Positions 9,532 through 19,905 are shown, counted from the first letter of the stretch. The stretch: 64,000 bases of DNA from Pseudomonas sp. LS-2 (GCF_003605735.1 NZ_QXTJ01000026.1:211912-275911), one strand, 5' to 3'. Numbers and translations: made by a program. The notes: a model not told the origin generated them from the letters alone.

Positions 9532-10695
9532 ATGAACTACCCCACGCTCAATTTCGGTCTAGGCGAGACCCTCGACATGCTGCGCGATCAGGTGCAGGCC
9601 TTCGTCGCTGCGGAACTCGCCCCACGCGCCGCGCAGATCGACCAGGACAACCTGTTTCCCGCCGACATGTGGCGCAAGTTCGGCGAGATGGGCCTGCTGG
9701 GTATCACGGTCGATGAACAATATGGCGGTGCCGGACTGGGCTATCTGGCCCACGTGGTGGCCATGGAAGAGATCAGCCGGGGCTCGGCTTCGGTGGCGCT
9801 GTCCTACGGCGCGCACTCCAACCTCTGCGTCAACCAGATCAACCGCAACGGCAATCCTGAACAGAAGGCCCGTTATCTGCCCAGGCTGATCAGCGGCGAG
9901 CACATAGGCGCACTGGCCATGAGCGAGCCGAATGCCGGCTCCGATGTGGTCTCGATGAAGCTGCGCGCGGACAAACGCGGTGACCGCTTCGTGCTCAACG
10001 GCAGCAAGACCTGGATCACCAACGGACCCGACGCCAATACCTACGTGATCTACGCCAAGACCGATCTGGAAAAAGGTCCTCACGGCATCAGCGCGTTCAT
10101 CGTCGAGCGCGACTGGAAAGGTTTCTCGCGGGGCAACAAGTTCGACAAGCTGGGCATGCGCGGCTCCAACACCTGCGAGCTGTTCTTCGACGATGTAGAA
10201 GTTCCGGAAGAGAACCTCCTCGGCACACTCAATGGTGGCGTCAAGGTGCTGATGAGCGGCCTGGACTATGAACGCGTCGTGCTTTCCGGCGGCCCTACCG
10301 GGATCATGCAGGCCTGCATGGACGTGGTTCTGCCCTACATCCACGACCGCAAGCAGTTCGGCCAGAGCATTGGCGAGTTTCAGCTGATCCAGGGCAAGGT
10401 CGCCGACATGTATACCCAGCTCAACGCCAGCCGCGCCTACCTGTACGCCGTGGCCCAAGCCTGTGAGCGCGGCGAAACCACGCGCAAGGACGCCGCCGGG
10501 GTGATTCTGTATTCCGCCGAGCGTGCCACCCAGATGGCGCTGGACACCATTCAGATTCTTGGCGGCAACGGCTACATCAACGAGTTTCCGGCAGGCCGTC
10601 TGCTGCGCGACGCCAAGCTGTACGAAATCGGCGCTGGCACCAGCGAGATTCGTCGCATGCTGATCGGTCGCGAACTGTTCAACGAAACCCGCTGA
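9532..10695 (+). CDS. liuA: Isovaleryl-CoA dehydrogenase
   Basis: FAD enzyme oxidising isovaleryl-CoA to 3-methylcrotonyl-CoA with electrons passed to ETF; 387 residues. Visible are the N-terminal helical domain ([16 protein letters not shown]), [32 protein letters not shown], the [11 protein letters not shown] segment expected to carry the catalytic Glu, and the C-terminal [22 protein letters not shown]. First gene of liuABCD, 17 bp before liuB, with a LiuR palindrome upstream. Confidence 0.95.
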   Translation: MNYPTLNFGLGETLDMLRDQVQAFVAAELAPRAAQIDQDNLFPADMWRKFGEMGLLGITVDEQYGGAGLGYLAHVVAMEEISRGSASVALSYGAHSNLCVNQINRNGNPEQKARYLPRLISGEHIGALAMSEPNAGSDVVSMKLRADKRGDRFVLNGSKTWITNGPDANTYVIYAKTDLEKGPHGISAFIVERDWKGFSRGNKFDKLGMRGSNTCELFFDDVEVPEENLLGTLNGGVKVLMSGLDYERVVLSGGPTGIMQACMDVVLPYIHDRKQFGQSIGEFQLIQGKVADMYTQLNASRAYLYAVAQACERGETTRKDAAGVILYSAERATQMALDTIQILGGNGYINEFPAGRLLRDAKLYEIGAGTSEIRRMLIGRELFNETR

Positions 10696-10711
10696 CAGCG
10701 CCGGAGGCCGC

Positions 10712-12319
10712 ATGACTACCTTGCACACCCGCATCAATCCGCGCTCGGCGGAATTTTCTGCCAACAGCGCCAGCCTGCAAAAACAGGTCGATCATCTGCG
10801 CCAGTTGTTGGCACAGGTTCATGAGGGCGGCGGCGCCAAAGCGCAGGACCGCCACACCTCGCGAGGCAAGTTGTTACCCCGGGACCGCATCAACCGCTTA
10901 CTGGACCCAGGCTCGCCGTTTCTGGAAATCAGCCAGTTGGCGGCCCATGACGTTTATGGCGAGGACGTTCCGGCAGCCGGTGTGATTGCCGGCATTGGTC
11001 GGGTCGAAGGCGTTGAATGCATGATCATTGCCAACGACGCCACGGTCAAAGGGGGCACTTACTACCCGCTCACCGTCAAGAAACACCTGCGGGCGCAGAC
11101 CATCGCCCAGCAGAACCGCCTGCCGTGCATCTATCTGGTGGACTCGGGTGGCGCCAACCTGCCTCGCCAGGACGAGGTGTTCCCCGACCGCGAGCATTTT
11201 GGCCGGATCTTTTTCAATCAGGCGAACATGAGCGCCCAGGGCATCCCGCAGATAGCGGTAGTGATGGGTTCGTGCACGGCCGGCGGCGCCTATGTCCCGG
11301 CGATGGCCGACGAGGCAATCATGGTGCGCCAACAGGCGACGATTTTCCTCGCAGGCCCTCCGTTAGTGAAAGCAGCCACGGGCGAAGTGGTCACTGCCGA
11401 AGAGCTGGGCGGTGCCGATGTGCACTGCAAGGTTTCAGGCGTTGCCGATCACTATGCCGACAGCGACGAACATGCCCTTGCACTGGCGCGTCGCAGCGTG
11501 GCTAACCTGAACTGGCGCAAGCTGGGCGAGCTACAGACACGCGAGCCCATCGCCCCGCTCTACTCGCCTGAAGAGCTGTACGGCGTCATTTGCGCTGATC
11601 CCAAGCAGCCGTTCGACGTGCGGGAAGTGATTGCGAGGCTGGTCGACGGGTCAGTGTTCGATGAGTTCAAGGCCCTGTTTGGCACGACGCTGGTCTGCGG
11701 CTTCGCGCACCTGAACGGTTACCCCATCGCGATTCTCGCCAACAACGGCATTCTGTTCGCCGAGGCCGCGCAGAAAGGCGCGCACTTCATCGAACTGGCC
11801 TGTCAGCGCGGGATTCCGCTGCTGTTCCTGCAGAACATCACTGGCTTCATGGTGGGTCAGAAGTACGAGGCGGGCGGCATCGCCAAGCACGGTGCCAAGC
11901 TGGTCACCGCCGTGGCCTGCGCGCGCGTCCCCAAGTTCACGGTGATCATCGGTGGCAGCTTCGGTGCCGGAAACTACGGGATGTGCGGGCGCGCCTATGA
12001 CCCGCGCTTTCTGTGGATGTGGCCCAACGCACGTATCGGCGTCATGGGCGGCGAACAGGCAGCGGGCGTGCTGGCGCAAGTCAAGCGCGAGCAGGCCGAA
12101 CGCAGCGGCCATACCTTCAGCGCCGAGCAGGAAGCTGCGCTCAAGCAGCCGATTCTCGATCAATACGAGCACCAGGGTCACCCCTACTACTCCAGCGCCC
12201 GTTTATGGGACGACGGTGTGATCGACCCGGCGCAAACCCGCGAGGTGCTGGCATTGGCGATCAGCGCCGCACTCAACGCGCCCATCGAACCGACCCGCTT
12301 CGGCGTGTTCCGGATGTGA
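10712..12319 (+). CDS. liuB: 3-methylcrotonyl-CoA carboxylase, carboxyltransferase (beta) subunit
   Basis: Transfers the biotin-bound carboxyl group to 3-methylcrotonyl-CoA; 535 residues, typical for MccB. Crotonase-fold motifs include [35 protein letters not shown] and, in the second half, [12 protein letters not shown] and [21 protein letters not shown]. The complex partner is LiuD, two genes downstream. A start at 10712 with GCCGGAGG upstream fits. Confidence 0.95.
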   Translation: MTTLHTRINPRSAEFSANSASLQKQVDHLRQLLAQVHEGGGAKAQDRHTSRGKLLPRDRINRLLDPGSPFLEISQLAAHDVYGEDVPAAGVIAGIGRVEGVECMIIANDATVKGGTYYPLTVKKHLRAQTIAQQNRLPCIYLVDSGGANLPRQDEVFPDREHFGRIFFNQANMSAQGIPQIAVVMGSCTAGGAYVPAMADEAIMVRQQATIFLAGPPLVKAATGEVVTAEELGGADVHCKVSGVADHYADSDEHALALARRSVANLNWRKLGELQTREPIAPLYSPEELYGVICADPKQPFDVREVIARLVDGSVFDEFKALFGTTLVCGFAHLNGYPIAILANNGILFAEAAQKGAHFIELACQRGIPLLFLQNITGFMVGQKYEAGGIAKHGAKLVTAVACARVPKFTVIIGGSFGAGNYGMCGRAYDPRFLWMWPNARIGVMGGEQAAGVLAQVKREQAERSGHTFSAEQEAALKQPILDQYEHQGHPYYSSARLWDDGVIDPAQTREVLALAISAALNAPIEPTRFGVFRM

Positions 12320-12333
12320 CCGAGGAAAGACCC

Positions 12334-13152
12334 ATGAATGACTTCCACACCCTGGAACTTGAGTTCGACCCACGGGGCTTCGCGACCCTGTGGCTCAATC
12401 GCCCGGAAAAGAACAACGCCTTCAATGCGCAGATGATTCGCGAGCTGATCATCGCCCTGGACCGAATCCAGAGCGACAGCAGCCTGCGCTTTGTGCTGTT
12501 GCGCGCCCGAGGCAAACATTTCAGCGCCGGGGCGGACCTGGCCTGGATGCAGGAATCCGCCAATCTGGACTACAACACCAACCTGGGCGATGCCCGCGAA
12601 CTGGGCGAGCTGATGTACAACCTCGCCAAACTCAAACTGCCGTCGCTGGCAGTGGTGCAAGGCGCAGCCTACGGCGGCGCACTGGGCCTGATCAGTTGCT
12701 GCGACATGGCCATTGGCACAGACGAGGCGCAGTTCTGCCTGTCCGAGGTCAAGATCGGCCTCGCTCCGGCGGTCATCAGCCCGTTCGTGACTCAGGCCAT
12801 CGGCGAACGCCACGCCCGTCGCTACGCCCTGACGGCTGAACGTTTCAGCGGGCCACGCGCGCGGGAAATCGGCTTGTTGGCCGAGAGCTTTCCGGCTGCC
12901 GAACTGGATGATCAGGTCGAGCGCTGGGTGGACAATCTGCTGCTCAATAGCCCCCAGGCCATGCGTGTCAGCAAAGAATTGCTGCGTGAAGTCGGCCATG
13001 GTGAGCTGACCCCTGCCCTGCGCCGCTACTGCGAAAACGCGATCGCCCGCATCCGGGTGAGCGCCGAAGGCCAGGAAGGCCTGCGCGCTTTTCTGCACAA
13101 GCGTGAACCCGCCTGGCGCGGTGACAACGACAAGCATGGAGAATCCCGTTGA
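12334..13152 (+). CDS. liuC: Methylglutaconyl-CoA hydratase (crotonase family)
   Basis: Hydrates 3-methylglutaconyl-CoA to HMG-CoA; 272 residues. Crotonase signature segments are NRPEKNNAFNAQMI, HFSAGADLAWMQE (oxyanion hole) and GAAYGGALGLISCCDMAI with the downstream FCLSEVKIGLAPAVISPF. The start at 12334 has GAGGAAAG upstream. The stop TGA overlaps the liuD start (TGATG), so translation is probably coupled. The specific substrate is assigned from operon position. Confidence 0.9.
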   Translation: MNDFHTLELEFDPRGFATLWLNRPEKNNAFNAQMIRELIIALDRIQSDSSLRFVLLRARGKHFSAGADLAWMQESANLDYNTNLGDARELGELMYNLAKLKLPSLAVVQGAAYGGALGLISCCDMAIGTDEAQFCLSEVKIGLAPAVISPFVTQAIGERHARRYALTAERFSGPRAREIGLLAESFPAAELDDQVERWVDNLLLNSPQAMRVSKELLREVGHGELTPALRRYCENAIARIRVSAEGQEGLRAFLHKREPAWRGDNDKHGESR

Positions 13153-15122
13153 TGAGCGCCCCGAAAACCATCGCGCTGACGAGTGTACTGGTCGCCAATC
13201 GCGGCGAAATCGCCTGCAGGGTAATGCGCACCGCCAAGGCCATGGGCCTGACCACCGTCGCGGTGCACAGCGCCACCGACCGCGATGCTCGGCACGTTCG
13301 CGAAGCGGATATCGCCGTGGACCTGGGTGGCAGCAAAGCGGCGGACAGCTACCTGCAGATCGACAAGCTGATCGCCGCCGCCAGAAGCAGCGGCGCACAG
13401 GCGATTCATCCGGGTTATGGCTTTCTGTCCGAGAACGCCGGATTCGCCCGTGCCGTGGAGCGGGCGGGCCTGGTCTTCCTCGGCCCGCCCGCCTCGGCCA
13501 TCGATGCCATGGGCAGCAAATCGGCGGCCAAGACCTTGATGCAAGCTGCCGGCGTGCCGCTGGTGCCGGGTTACCACGGCGAAGCACAGGACGCTGCCAC
13601 TTTCCGCGAGGCCGCGGCGCGGATCGGTTATCCGGTATTGCTCAAGGCCACGGCCGGCGGCGGCGGCAAAGGCATGAAGGTGGTCGAACGCGAAGAGGAT
13701 CTGGCGGACGCACTGGCCTCTGCGCAGCGCGAGGCCCTGTCTTCCTACGGTGACTCGCGCATGCTGGTGGAGAAATACGTGTTGCAGCCGCGTCACGTGG
13801 AGATCCAGGTATTCGCCGATCAGCACGGACACTGCCTGTACCTCAACGAGCGCGATTGCTCGATTCAGCGTCGTCATCAGAAGGTCGTCGAGGAGGCGCC
13901 GGCCCCCGGTCTTGGCCCTGAACTGCGGCGCGCCATCGGCGAAGCCGCCGTGCGTGCCGCTCAGGCGATCGGTTATGTCGGCGCCGGTACGGTGGAGTTT
14001 CTGCTGGACGTGCGCGGCGAGTTTTTTTTCATGGAGATGAACACCCGTCTGCAGGTCGAGCATCCGGTCACCGAAGCGATTACCGGGCTGGACCTGGTCG
14101 CCTGGCAGATCCGTGTCGCCCAGGGTGAGGCACTGCCCATCAGCCAGGATCAGGTCCCGCTGAACGGCCACGCCATCGAAGTGCGGCTGTATGCCGAGGA
14201 CCCGGCCAATGACTTTCTGCCCGCCACCGGCCGGCTTGAGATTTATCGCGAATCGATGCCCGGCCCCGGTCGGCGGGTGGACAGCGGTGTCAGCGAAGGC
14301 GACGAGATTTCACCGTTCTATGACCCGATGCTCGGCAAGCTGATTGCCTGGGGTGAGGACCGGGAACAGGCGCGTCTGCGGCTGCTGTCGATGCTCGATG
14401 AGTTCGCCGTCAGCGGCCTGCGCACCAACCTGGGGTTCTTGCGGCGAATCATTGGCCATCCCGCGTTTGCCGAGGCGAAGCTGGACACCGGTTTCATCCC
14501 CCGACATGAGTCGGACCTGTTGCCGGAGCCCGCGCCACTGTCGAACGAATTCTGGCAAATCGCCGGGCACGCCTACCGGGAAAGCACGCCCTCGTTGCCC
14601 CGTCGCGATGACCCTCATTCGCCCTGGTCGGCGGTGAGCGGCTTGCGTCTGGGACTGCCGAGCGAAATCGATCTTCACCTCGCCTGCGCAGGCCAGACGC
14701 GCACACTGCATTTGCGTGGAGACCAGTCCCGGAGCGTCGCGCTCGTTGGCGATCAGTTGTCGATCGATCTGGATGGCATGCAGCATAGGACGCTGGCGAT
14801 CCGTCGGGGCGACACGCTTTATCTGCGCCGGCAAGGGGACCTGCTGGCAGTCCAGCGGGTTGATCCGATTGCCACCGTCGAGGCAAGCCAGACTCAGCAA
14901 GGCGGCTTGAGCGCGCCCATGAACGGCAGTATTGTGCGGGTGCTGGTCGAAGCGGGTCAGCAGGTCGAAGCAGGTACGCCGCTGGTGGTGCTGGAGGCCA
15001 TGAAAATGGAACACAGCATTCGGGCCAATTGCGCCGGGACAGTCGCTGCGTTGTATTGCGCTGAAGGTGAGATGGTCGCCGAAGGGGCGGTGCTGGTAGA
15101 ACTGAGCACCCAACCCCTGTAG
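13152..15122 (+). CDS. liuD: 3-methylcrotonyl-CoA carboxylase, biotin-containing (alpha) subunit
   Basis: ATP-dependent biotin carboxylase with carrier domain, 656 residues. Order: biotin-carboxylase N-domain (VLVANRGEIACRVMRTAKAM), ATP-grasp (LKATAGGGGKGMKVV, HVEIQVFADQHGHCLYLNER, EMNTRLQVEHPVTE), BC C-terminal domain, and a C-terminal biotinyl domain with the biotinylated Lys in VLEAMKMEHS. The ATG at 13152 overlaps the liuC stop; a TTG one codon earlier is less likely. Last gene of liuABCD, followed by a terminator. Confidence 0.95.
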   Translation: MSAPKTIALTSVLVANRGEIACRVMRTAKAMGLTTVAVHSATDRDARHVREADIAVDLGGSKAADSYLQIDKLIAAARSSGAQAIHPGYGFLSENAGFARAVERAGLVFLGPPASAIDAMGSKSAAKTLMQAAGVPLVPGYHGEAQDAATFREAAARIGYPVLLKATAGGGGKGMKVVEREEDLADALASAQREALSSYGDSRMLVEKYVLQPRHVEIQVFADQHGHCLYLNERDCSIQRRHQKVVEEAPAPGLGPELRRAIGEAAVRAAQAIGYVGAGTVEFLLDVRGEFFFMEMNTRLQVEHPVTEAITGLDLVAWQIRVAQGEALPISQDQVPLNGHAIEVRLYAEDPANDFLPATGRLEIYRESMPGPGRRVDSGVSEGDEISPFYDPMLGKLIAWGEDREQARLRLLSMLDEFAVSGLRTNLGFLRRIIGHPAFAEAKLDTGFIPRHESDLLPEPAPLSNEFWQIAGHAYRESTPSLPRRDDPHSPWSAVSGLRLGLPSEIDLHLACAGQTRTLHLRGDQSRSVALVGDQLSIDLDGMQHRTLAIRRGDTLYLRRQGDLLAVQRVDPIATVEASQTQQGGLSAPMNGSIVRVLVEAGQQVEAGTPLVVLEAMKMEHSIRANCAGTVAALYCAEGEMVAEGAVLVELSTQPL

Positions 15123-15207
15123 CCGCGCGGCTCGCTGGCGGTGGCGTCTGTGCCATCGCCAACCAGCGGACCGGCGCCCGGCCTGGCGGGTCAAGGGCAG
15201 CATCAAA

Positions 15208-15240
15208 AAAAGGGTGAGGCTTAAATGGCCTCACCCTTTT
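15208..15240. terminator. Bidirectional rho-independent terminator
   Basis: A perfect 13-bp stem (AAAAGGGTGAGGC / GCCTCACCCTTTT) with a 7-base loop and A/T tracts on both sides lies between the convergent liuD and the indolepyruvate oxidoreductase gene, so it can serve both strands. Confidence 0.9.
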
Positions 15241-15260
15241 CTTACGCTGCGACTTCTTTC

Positions 15261-18200
15261 TTACGCCGCGACTTCATACAACTTCGGCAATTCCACTTCG
15301 CCGCTGATCAGGCTTTGACGCATCCGCACTGCCTGCAACGCTGCGGCCTTCATCGCGCTTTCCTTCACGTGACCGTAACCGCGAATCCGCTCGGGGAGCC
15401 GCGCCAGGCTCAGGGCTGTATGGCGATTCGCGGCGTTCAGATGGGTCAGAATCAGTTCGATGTCGGACACATAGCTGTCGATCAACGCCCGCTCTTGACG
15501 CCGTTCCAGGCTGCGACCGAACGGATCGAATGCCGTGCCACGCAGGAATTTGAACTTCGCCAGCACATCGAAAGCCTTCAGCATCCAGGGACCGAAACTG
15601 CGCTTGCGAGGCGCGCCGCTGTTGGGGTCACGCTTGGCCAGCGATGACGGTGCCAGGTGAAACTCCAGGCGGTAATCCCCTTCGAATTGCGCCTCCAGTT
15701 GCCGGGTGAACTCGCCGTTGCTGTAGAGGCGTGCGACTTCATACTCGTCCTTGTAGGCCAGCAGTTTAAAGCCGTTGAACATCACCGCTTCGGTCAATAC
15801 CGCTGGTTCGCCCGGGAACCGTCTGGCTTCGGCATCGCGCACCTTGTGCACCAGGGCAAGATACCGCTCGGCGTAGGCCGCGTTCTGATACTCGGTCAGA
15901 TTTTTCACGTTGATTGCAAGACGCTGCTCCAGACTCGGCGCTTCAGGTTCCTGAACCGGCGCCGCCTGAGGGTTGGCCGCAGTCTGTACACCCGGCAGGT
16001 CGAACGCCGCTCGACGCCCCCACAGGAACGCCTGCTGGTTGAGATTGACCGCCACGCCATTGAGTTCGATGGCCTTCTCGATGGCCGCCGAGGTCAGCGG
16101 AATCAACCCAAGCTGGAAGGCATAGCCGAGCATGAACAGGTTACTGGCAATGCTGTCGCCCATCAGTCGGGTGGCCAGGTCGGTCGCCTGAACGAAATGG
16201 GTTTTCTCTTCACCGACCGCCTCGATGATGGTCTGCATCATCGCGTCGGCTGGGAACTCAGCGTCCGGGTTGCGGGTGAACTCGGCGGTCGGGGTTTGCT
16301 GGCTGTTAACCACGGCGTGGGATTTTGCGCTGTTTAACTTGGCAATCGCATCGGGGCCCGAAGACACCAGCAGATCGCAGCCCAGCAGCAGGTGCGCTTC
16401 ACCGGCAGCGATGCGCACCGCGAACAGGTCTTGCTGACGCGCTGCGATGCGAATGTGGCTCACCACAGGGCCGAATTTCTGCGCCAGCCCGGCCTGATCC
16501 AGCACGCTGCATCCCTTGCCTTCCAGGTTCGCCGCGTAACCGAGCATCGCGCCAACGGTCGTTACACCGGTACCGCCTACGCCCGGCAGCAGGATGTTGT
16601 AGGGCTGATCGAGACTCGGCAGCGTCGGTTCAGGCAATGCCGCGAACGCCTGCACCTGTTCCGGCAACTGCGGCTTGCGCAACTTGCCACCGTGGACCGT
16701 CACGAAGCTGGGACAGAAACCCTCGACGCAGCTGAAGTCCTTGTTACAGGCACTCTGATCGATTTCACGCTTGCGCCCTTGTGCCGTTTCCCTGGGCAGA
16801 ATCGACAGGCATCCGGACTTCACACCGCAATCGCCACACCCTTCGCAAACCGCCGGGTTGATGATCGCGCGCTTGTCCAGATCGACCATCGTGCCGCGCT
16901 TGCGACGGCGGCGCTTCTCGGTGGCACAGGTCTGATCGTAGATGATGACCGACACCCCTTTGAATTCACGCAGTTCACGTTGCACGGCGTCCAGGTCACG
17001 GCGATGGTGGAAGGTGGTGATCGGGGCGAACTGCTCGCGGCTCGGGTATTTGTCCGGATCGTCCGACACCAGCGCAATACGCTGTACGCCTTCGTTGAAG
17101 ACCTGACGGCTGAGCTGATCGACGCGCAATACGCCATCGATGGGCTGCCCGCCGGTCATGGCCACGGCGTCGTTGTAGAGGATCTTGTAAGTGATGTTGA
17201 CCTTTGATGCCACGGCAGCACGCAGCGCCAGATGACCGGAGTGGAAATAGGTGCCGTCACCCAGGTTCTGGAACACGTGGGGCGTTTCGGTGAACGGGGC
17301 CTGACCGATCCAGGTCACGCCCTCGCCTCCCATCTGAGTGAAGGTGTCGGTTTCGCGGTCCATCCAGATGGTCATGTAATGGCAGCCGATGCCCGCCAGG
17401 GCGCGACTGCCCTCGGGGACTTTGGTCGAGCTGTTGTGCGGGCAGCCCGAGCAGAAATGCGGGGTACGCTGGGTCTTGAACAGTGGCGCGGCGAGGGCCT
17501 TTTCCTTGTCTTGCAGAAACTGCAGACGCGCTTCGATTTTCGGACTGCTGTAGATCGGCGCCAGACGTTTCGCGATCACCCGGGCGATCATCGCGGGCGT
17601 CAACTCTGCAAGATTCGGCAACAGCGAACGGCCTTCTTCGTCGAATTCACCGACAACCCGCGGACGCTGATCCACCGGCCAGTTGTACAGCTGGCCGGTC
17701 AGCTGATCCTCGATGATGCTGCGTTTTTCTTCGACCACCAGAATTTCGTCGAGGCCTTCGGCGAAGCCATGCACCGACACAGGCTCCAGCGGCCAGCTCA
17801 TGCCAACCTTGAGCACGCGAATGCCCACCGAGGCGCAGAGGTCTTCGTCGATGCCCAGTTCTTCCAGGGCCTGGCGCACGTCGAGATAGGATTTACCGGT
17901 GGTGATGATACCCAGGCGCGGCTGCGGCGAATCGATCATCACCTTGTTCAGGTCGTTGGCGCGGGCGAAGGCACGGGCGGCGTAGATCTTGTAGGTATTG
18001 AGCCGCGCTTCCTGGGCCAAAGGCGGATCCGGCCAGCGAATGTGCAGGCCGTCCTTGGGCAACTGAAAGTCTTCGGGAATACGCGTCTGGATGCGCAGTG
18101 GATCGACTTCCACTACAGCCGAGGAATCGACGTTCTCGGCAATGGTCTTCATCGCCACCCAGCACCCGCTGTAGCGCGACAGTTCCCAGCCGACGATGCC

Positions 18201-18746
18201 GTAATCGAGGATTTCCTGAACGTTGCTCGGGTTGAGCACCGGAATCATCGAAGCGATGAAGGCGTGTTCGCTCTGGTGCGCAATGGTCGATGATTTGCAG
18301 CCGTGGTCGTCGCCGGCAAGGATCAGTACCCCGCCGTTTTCCGCGACACCGGCCGAATTGCCGTGTTTGAACACGTCACCGCAACGGTCGACACCCGGCC
18401 CCTTGCCGTACCACAGCGCGAACACGCCGTCGTACTTGCCGTGGGGAAACAGGTTGACCTGCTGGCTGCCCCACACCGCCGTGGCCGCCAACTCTTCGTT
18501 GACCCCAGGCTGGAAATGGATGGCGTTCTCCTGGAGATAATCCTTGGCGTCCCACAGGCTCTTGTCGAGATTGCCCAGTGGCGAGCCGCGGTAACCGGAG
18601 ATGAAGCCGGCGGTATTGAGGCCCCTGGCCTCGTCGCGCTGCTTTTGCAGCATCGGCAGGCGAGTCAGCGCCTGGGTTCCGGTCAGGTACAGGTTGCCGG
18701 TTGCGAGTCGGTACTTATCGTCCAGACGAATATCGGCCAAAGACAT
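15261..18746 (-). CDS. Indolepyruvate ferredoxin oxidoreductase, fused subunits
   Basis: Thiamine-diphosphate 2-oxoacid:acceptor oxidoreductase of 1161 residues in which the IorA-like and IorB-like parts are one chain. The N-terminal pyrimidine-binding part (TAGFISGYRGSPLG, NEELAATAVWGSQQ) is followed by the ThDP/PP part (FCSGCPHNSSTKVPEG, GGEGVTWIGQAPF), a ferredoxin-like segment (NPAVCEGCGDCGVKSGC) and the gamma-type domain (LLPGVGGTGVTTVGAML). It probably oxidises aryl- or branched-chain pyruvates after transamination. The divergent Lrp regulator at 18970 is the likely controller. Confidence 0.92.
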   Translation of the reverse strand: MSLADIRLDDKYRLATGNLYLTGTQALTRLPMLQKQRDEARGLNTAGFISGYRGSPLGNLDKSLWDAKDYLQENAIHFQPGVNEELAATAVWGSQQVNLFPHGKYDGVFALWYGKGPGVDRCGDVFKHGNSAGVAENGGVLILAGDDHGCKSSTIAHQSEHAFIASMIPVLNPSNVQEILDYGIVGWELSRYSGCWVAMKTIAENVDSSAVVEVDPLRIQTRIPEDFQLPKDGLHIRWPDPPLAQEARLNTYKIYAARAFARANDLNKVMIDSPQPRLGIITTGKSYLDVRQALEELGIDEDLCASVGIRVLKVGMSWPLEPVSVHGFAEGLDEILVVEEKRSIIEDQLTGQLYNWPVDQRPRVVGEFDEEGRSLLPNLAELTPAMIARVIAKRLAPIYSSPKIEARLQFLQDKEKALAAPLFKTQRTPHFCSGCPHNSSTKVPEGSRALAGIGCHYMTIWMDRETDTFTQMGGEGVTWIGQAPFTETPHVFQNLGDGTYFHSGHLALRAAVASKVNITYKILYNDAVAMTGGQPIDGVLRVDQLSRQVFNEGVQRIALVSDDPDKYPSREQFAPITTFHHRRDLDAVQRELREFKGVSVIIYDQTCATEKRRRRKRGTMVDLDKRAIINPAVCEGCGDCGVKSGCLSILPRETAQGRKREIDQSACNKDFSCVEGFCPSFVTVHGGKLRKPQLPEQVQAFAALPEPTLPSLDQPYNILLPGVGGTGVTTVGAMLGYAANLEGKGCSVLDQAGLAQKFGPVVSHIRIAARQQDLFAVRIAAGEAHLLLGCDLLVSSGPDAIAKLNSAKSHAVVNSQQTPTAEFTRNPDAEFPADAMMQTIIEAVGEEKTHFVQATDLATRLMGDSIASNLFMLGYAFQLGLIPLTSAAIEKAIELNGVAVNLNQQAFLWGRRAAFDLPGVQTAANPQAAPVQEPEAPSLEQRLAINVKNLTEYQNAAYAERYLALVHKVRDAEARRFPGEPAVLTEAVMFNGFKLLAYKDEYEVARLYSNGEFTRQLEAQFEGDYRLEFHLAPSSLAKRDPNSGAPRKRSFGPWMLKAFDVLAKFKFLRGTAFDPFGRSLERRQERALIDSYVSDIELILTHLNAANRHTALSLARLPERIRGYGHVKESAMKAAALQAVRMRQSLISGEVELPKLYEVAA

Positions 18747-18969
18747 TCAGGCACTCCTTTGTTTTTATCAGTGCGTTTTGAATGTGGTGAGCGGCGCAGC
18801 CTGGGCCTCGTGAGCCAGTCGTTTGTCGCTCGGACGCCGGGACGGTTCAGCCCGGCGCTCACAGGCCAAATACTGCCTGTGCGGCGTGGGCTTTTTCTTT
18901 CTAAATTGGCCGAAATCTGCTCATATCGTGCATGCCTGTTCCATTTAAACAATAAAAAAGGGTCAATTC

Positions 18970-19437
18970 ATGCAGGTCAAACTCAGTCCCATTGATCGCA
19001 AAATCCTTCGCCTGTTGCAGCACGATGCCAACCTCTCTGCCGCCGAGATCGCGGAACGCGTCGAGCTGTCGCAATCGCCGTGCTGGCGCAGGATCAATCG
19101 GCTGGAAGAAGAAGGCGTGATCGAGCGCAAGGTCGCTCTGCTCAACCCGGCCAAACTGGGCCTGACCATGACCGTGTTCGTCGACGTGAAGTTATCCGGT
19201 CACGGACGGCGTTACCTGACCGAGTTCGAGAACGCGATCATCGGCTTTCCCGAGGTGCTGGAGTGCTACACGATGGCCGGGGATATGGATTTCATGCTCA
19301 AGGTCGTGGTGCAGGACATCGCCAGCTACGAGCGTTTTTTGCGCGATCACCTGCTGCAGAGCCCGCACGTGCAGGAAGCACATTCGAACATTGCAATGAG
19401 CGTAGTGAAGAGAACGACGGAGCTGCCCATCGATTAG
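18970..19437 (+). CDS. Lrp/AsnC family transcriptional regulator
   Basis: Amino-acid-responsive regulator of 155 residues, the family norm. The N-terminal AsnC HTH (LSPIDRKILRLLQHDANLSAAEIAERVELSQSPCWRRINRLEE) is followed by the RAM effector-binding domain (VLECYTMAGDMDFMLKVVVQDIASYERFL). It is divergent from the indolepyruvate oxidoreductase with ~220 bp between, which suggests control of aromatic or branched amino acid breakdown. The effector is unknown. Confidence 0.9.
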   Translation: MQVKLSPIDRKILRLLQHDANLSAAEIAERVELSQSPCWRRINRLEEEGVIERKVALLNPAKLGLTMTVFVDVKLSGHGRRYLTEFENAIIGFPEVLECYTMAGDMDFMLKVVVQDIASYERFLRDHLLQSPHVQEAHSNIAMSVVKRTTELPID

Positions 19438-19476
19438 GCACACGGAAAATTTATTTCGCGAGAAAGCGAAAAAACA

Positions 19477-19508
19477 TTTGACGTGCAAATGATAATGATT
19501 ATTATTGA
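19477..19508 (+). promoter_or_regulatory. prrF promoter with overlapping Fur box
   Basis: TTTGAC (19477-19482), 17 bp, TATTAT (19500-19505) form a near-consensus sigma-70 promoter. The spacer and -10 are covered by AATGATAATGATTATTATT (19488-19506), close to the Fur consensus, so iron-loaded Fur would block transcription. Confidence 0.88.
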
Positions 19509-19512
19509 GCGC

Positions 19513-19624
19513 AACCGGTCGCGAGATCGGTTGGTAACCCTGAAGCCTTAGGTCGGCTTCTGGATTATCTTCTCATCAGGCTAATCACGGTTTTTGACCC
19601 GGCTTTTTCGCCGGGTCTTTTTTT
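19513..19624 (+). ncRNA. prrF: PrrF-type iron-responsive small RNA
   Basis: The ~110-nt transcript begins AACCGGTCGCGAGATC, contains the conserved core CTTCTGGATTATCTTC TCATCAGGCTAATCACGG (here split for display), and ends in a strong terminator. This core is the part of PrrF that base-pairs with mRNAs for iron-containing proteins such as sodB and succinate dehydrogenase. A Fur box overlaps the promoter, as known for prrF. Only one copy is seen here; tandem copies are typical of P. aeruginosa only. Recognised from memory of the family sequence. Confidence 0.92.
19596..19624 (+). terminator. Rho-independent terminator of prrF
   Basis: GACCCGGC and GCCGGGTC form an 8-bp GC-rich stem with a TTTTTC loop, followed by seven T residues. 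Confidence 0.93.
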
Positions 19625-19802
19625 GCCCTTTTTCAGGGTCTGGGTTGGTCGTGTGTTGCTTTCTTCAGGCTAATGAAGAGGGTTCGCGATGGTGAGGCGA
19701 GCGCGATGGCGCGCATGATAGCAAAAGAAAATGGAGCGCTGAACCGCCACGCAGGTCAAAAAAGACATATTTGGTAAAAAATCAGCCATAAACGACTTAA
19801 CT
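19625..19802. other. Spacer between prrF and the next gene
   Basis: No gene recognised; the region leads to a candidate Fur box at 19803 and the start of the HTH/DUF4880 gene. Confidence 0.5.
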
Positions 19803-19820
19803 TGAGAATGGATCTCATAT
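19803..19820. promoter_or_regulatory. Candidate Fur box
   Basis: TGAGAATGGATCTCATA has inverted TGAGA/TCTCA arms in the GAGAAT-TCTCAT form seen in many Pseudomonas Fur sites, ~86 bp before the gene at 19906. Confidence 0.6.
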
Positions 19821-19905
19821 GCACTAGCATCGATCCGCGTCACGGACGATGCCCCCCACTCCTTCCTCAAAGGACGACCCACGGATGACCCGAGAGTGAA
19901 ATGCC

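Noticed and set aside
9559-10764. Long minus-strand frame opposite liuA
   Set aside because: Shadow of the GC-rich liuA codon pattern; rich in Ala/Val/Gly/His with no domain. The same holds for long frames opposite liuC/liuD, the indolepyruvate oxidoreductase, gcl and uvrA2.
12187-13587. 466-residue minus-strand frame across liuC and liuD
   Set aside because: Spans two clear genes in the opposite strand and is composed of shadow sequence.
17232-18293. 353-residue plus-strand frame opposite the indolepyruvate oxidoreductase
   Set aside because: Shadow of a clear gene; no start context or family features.
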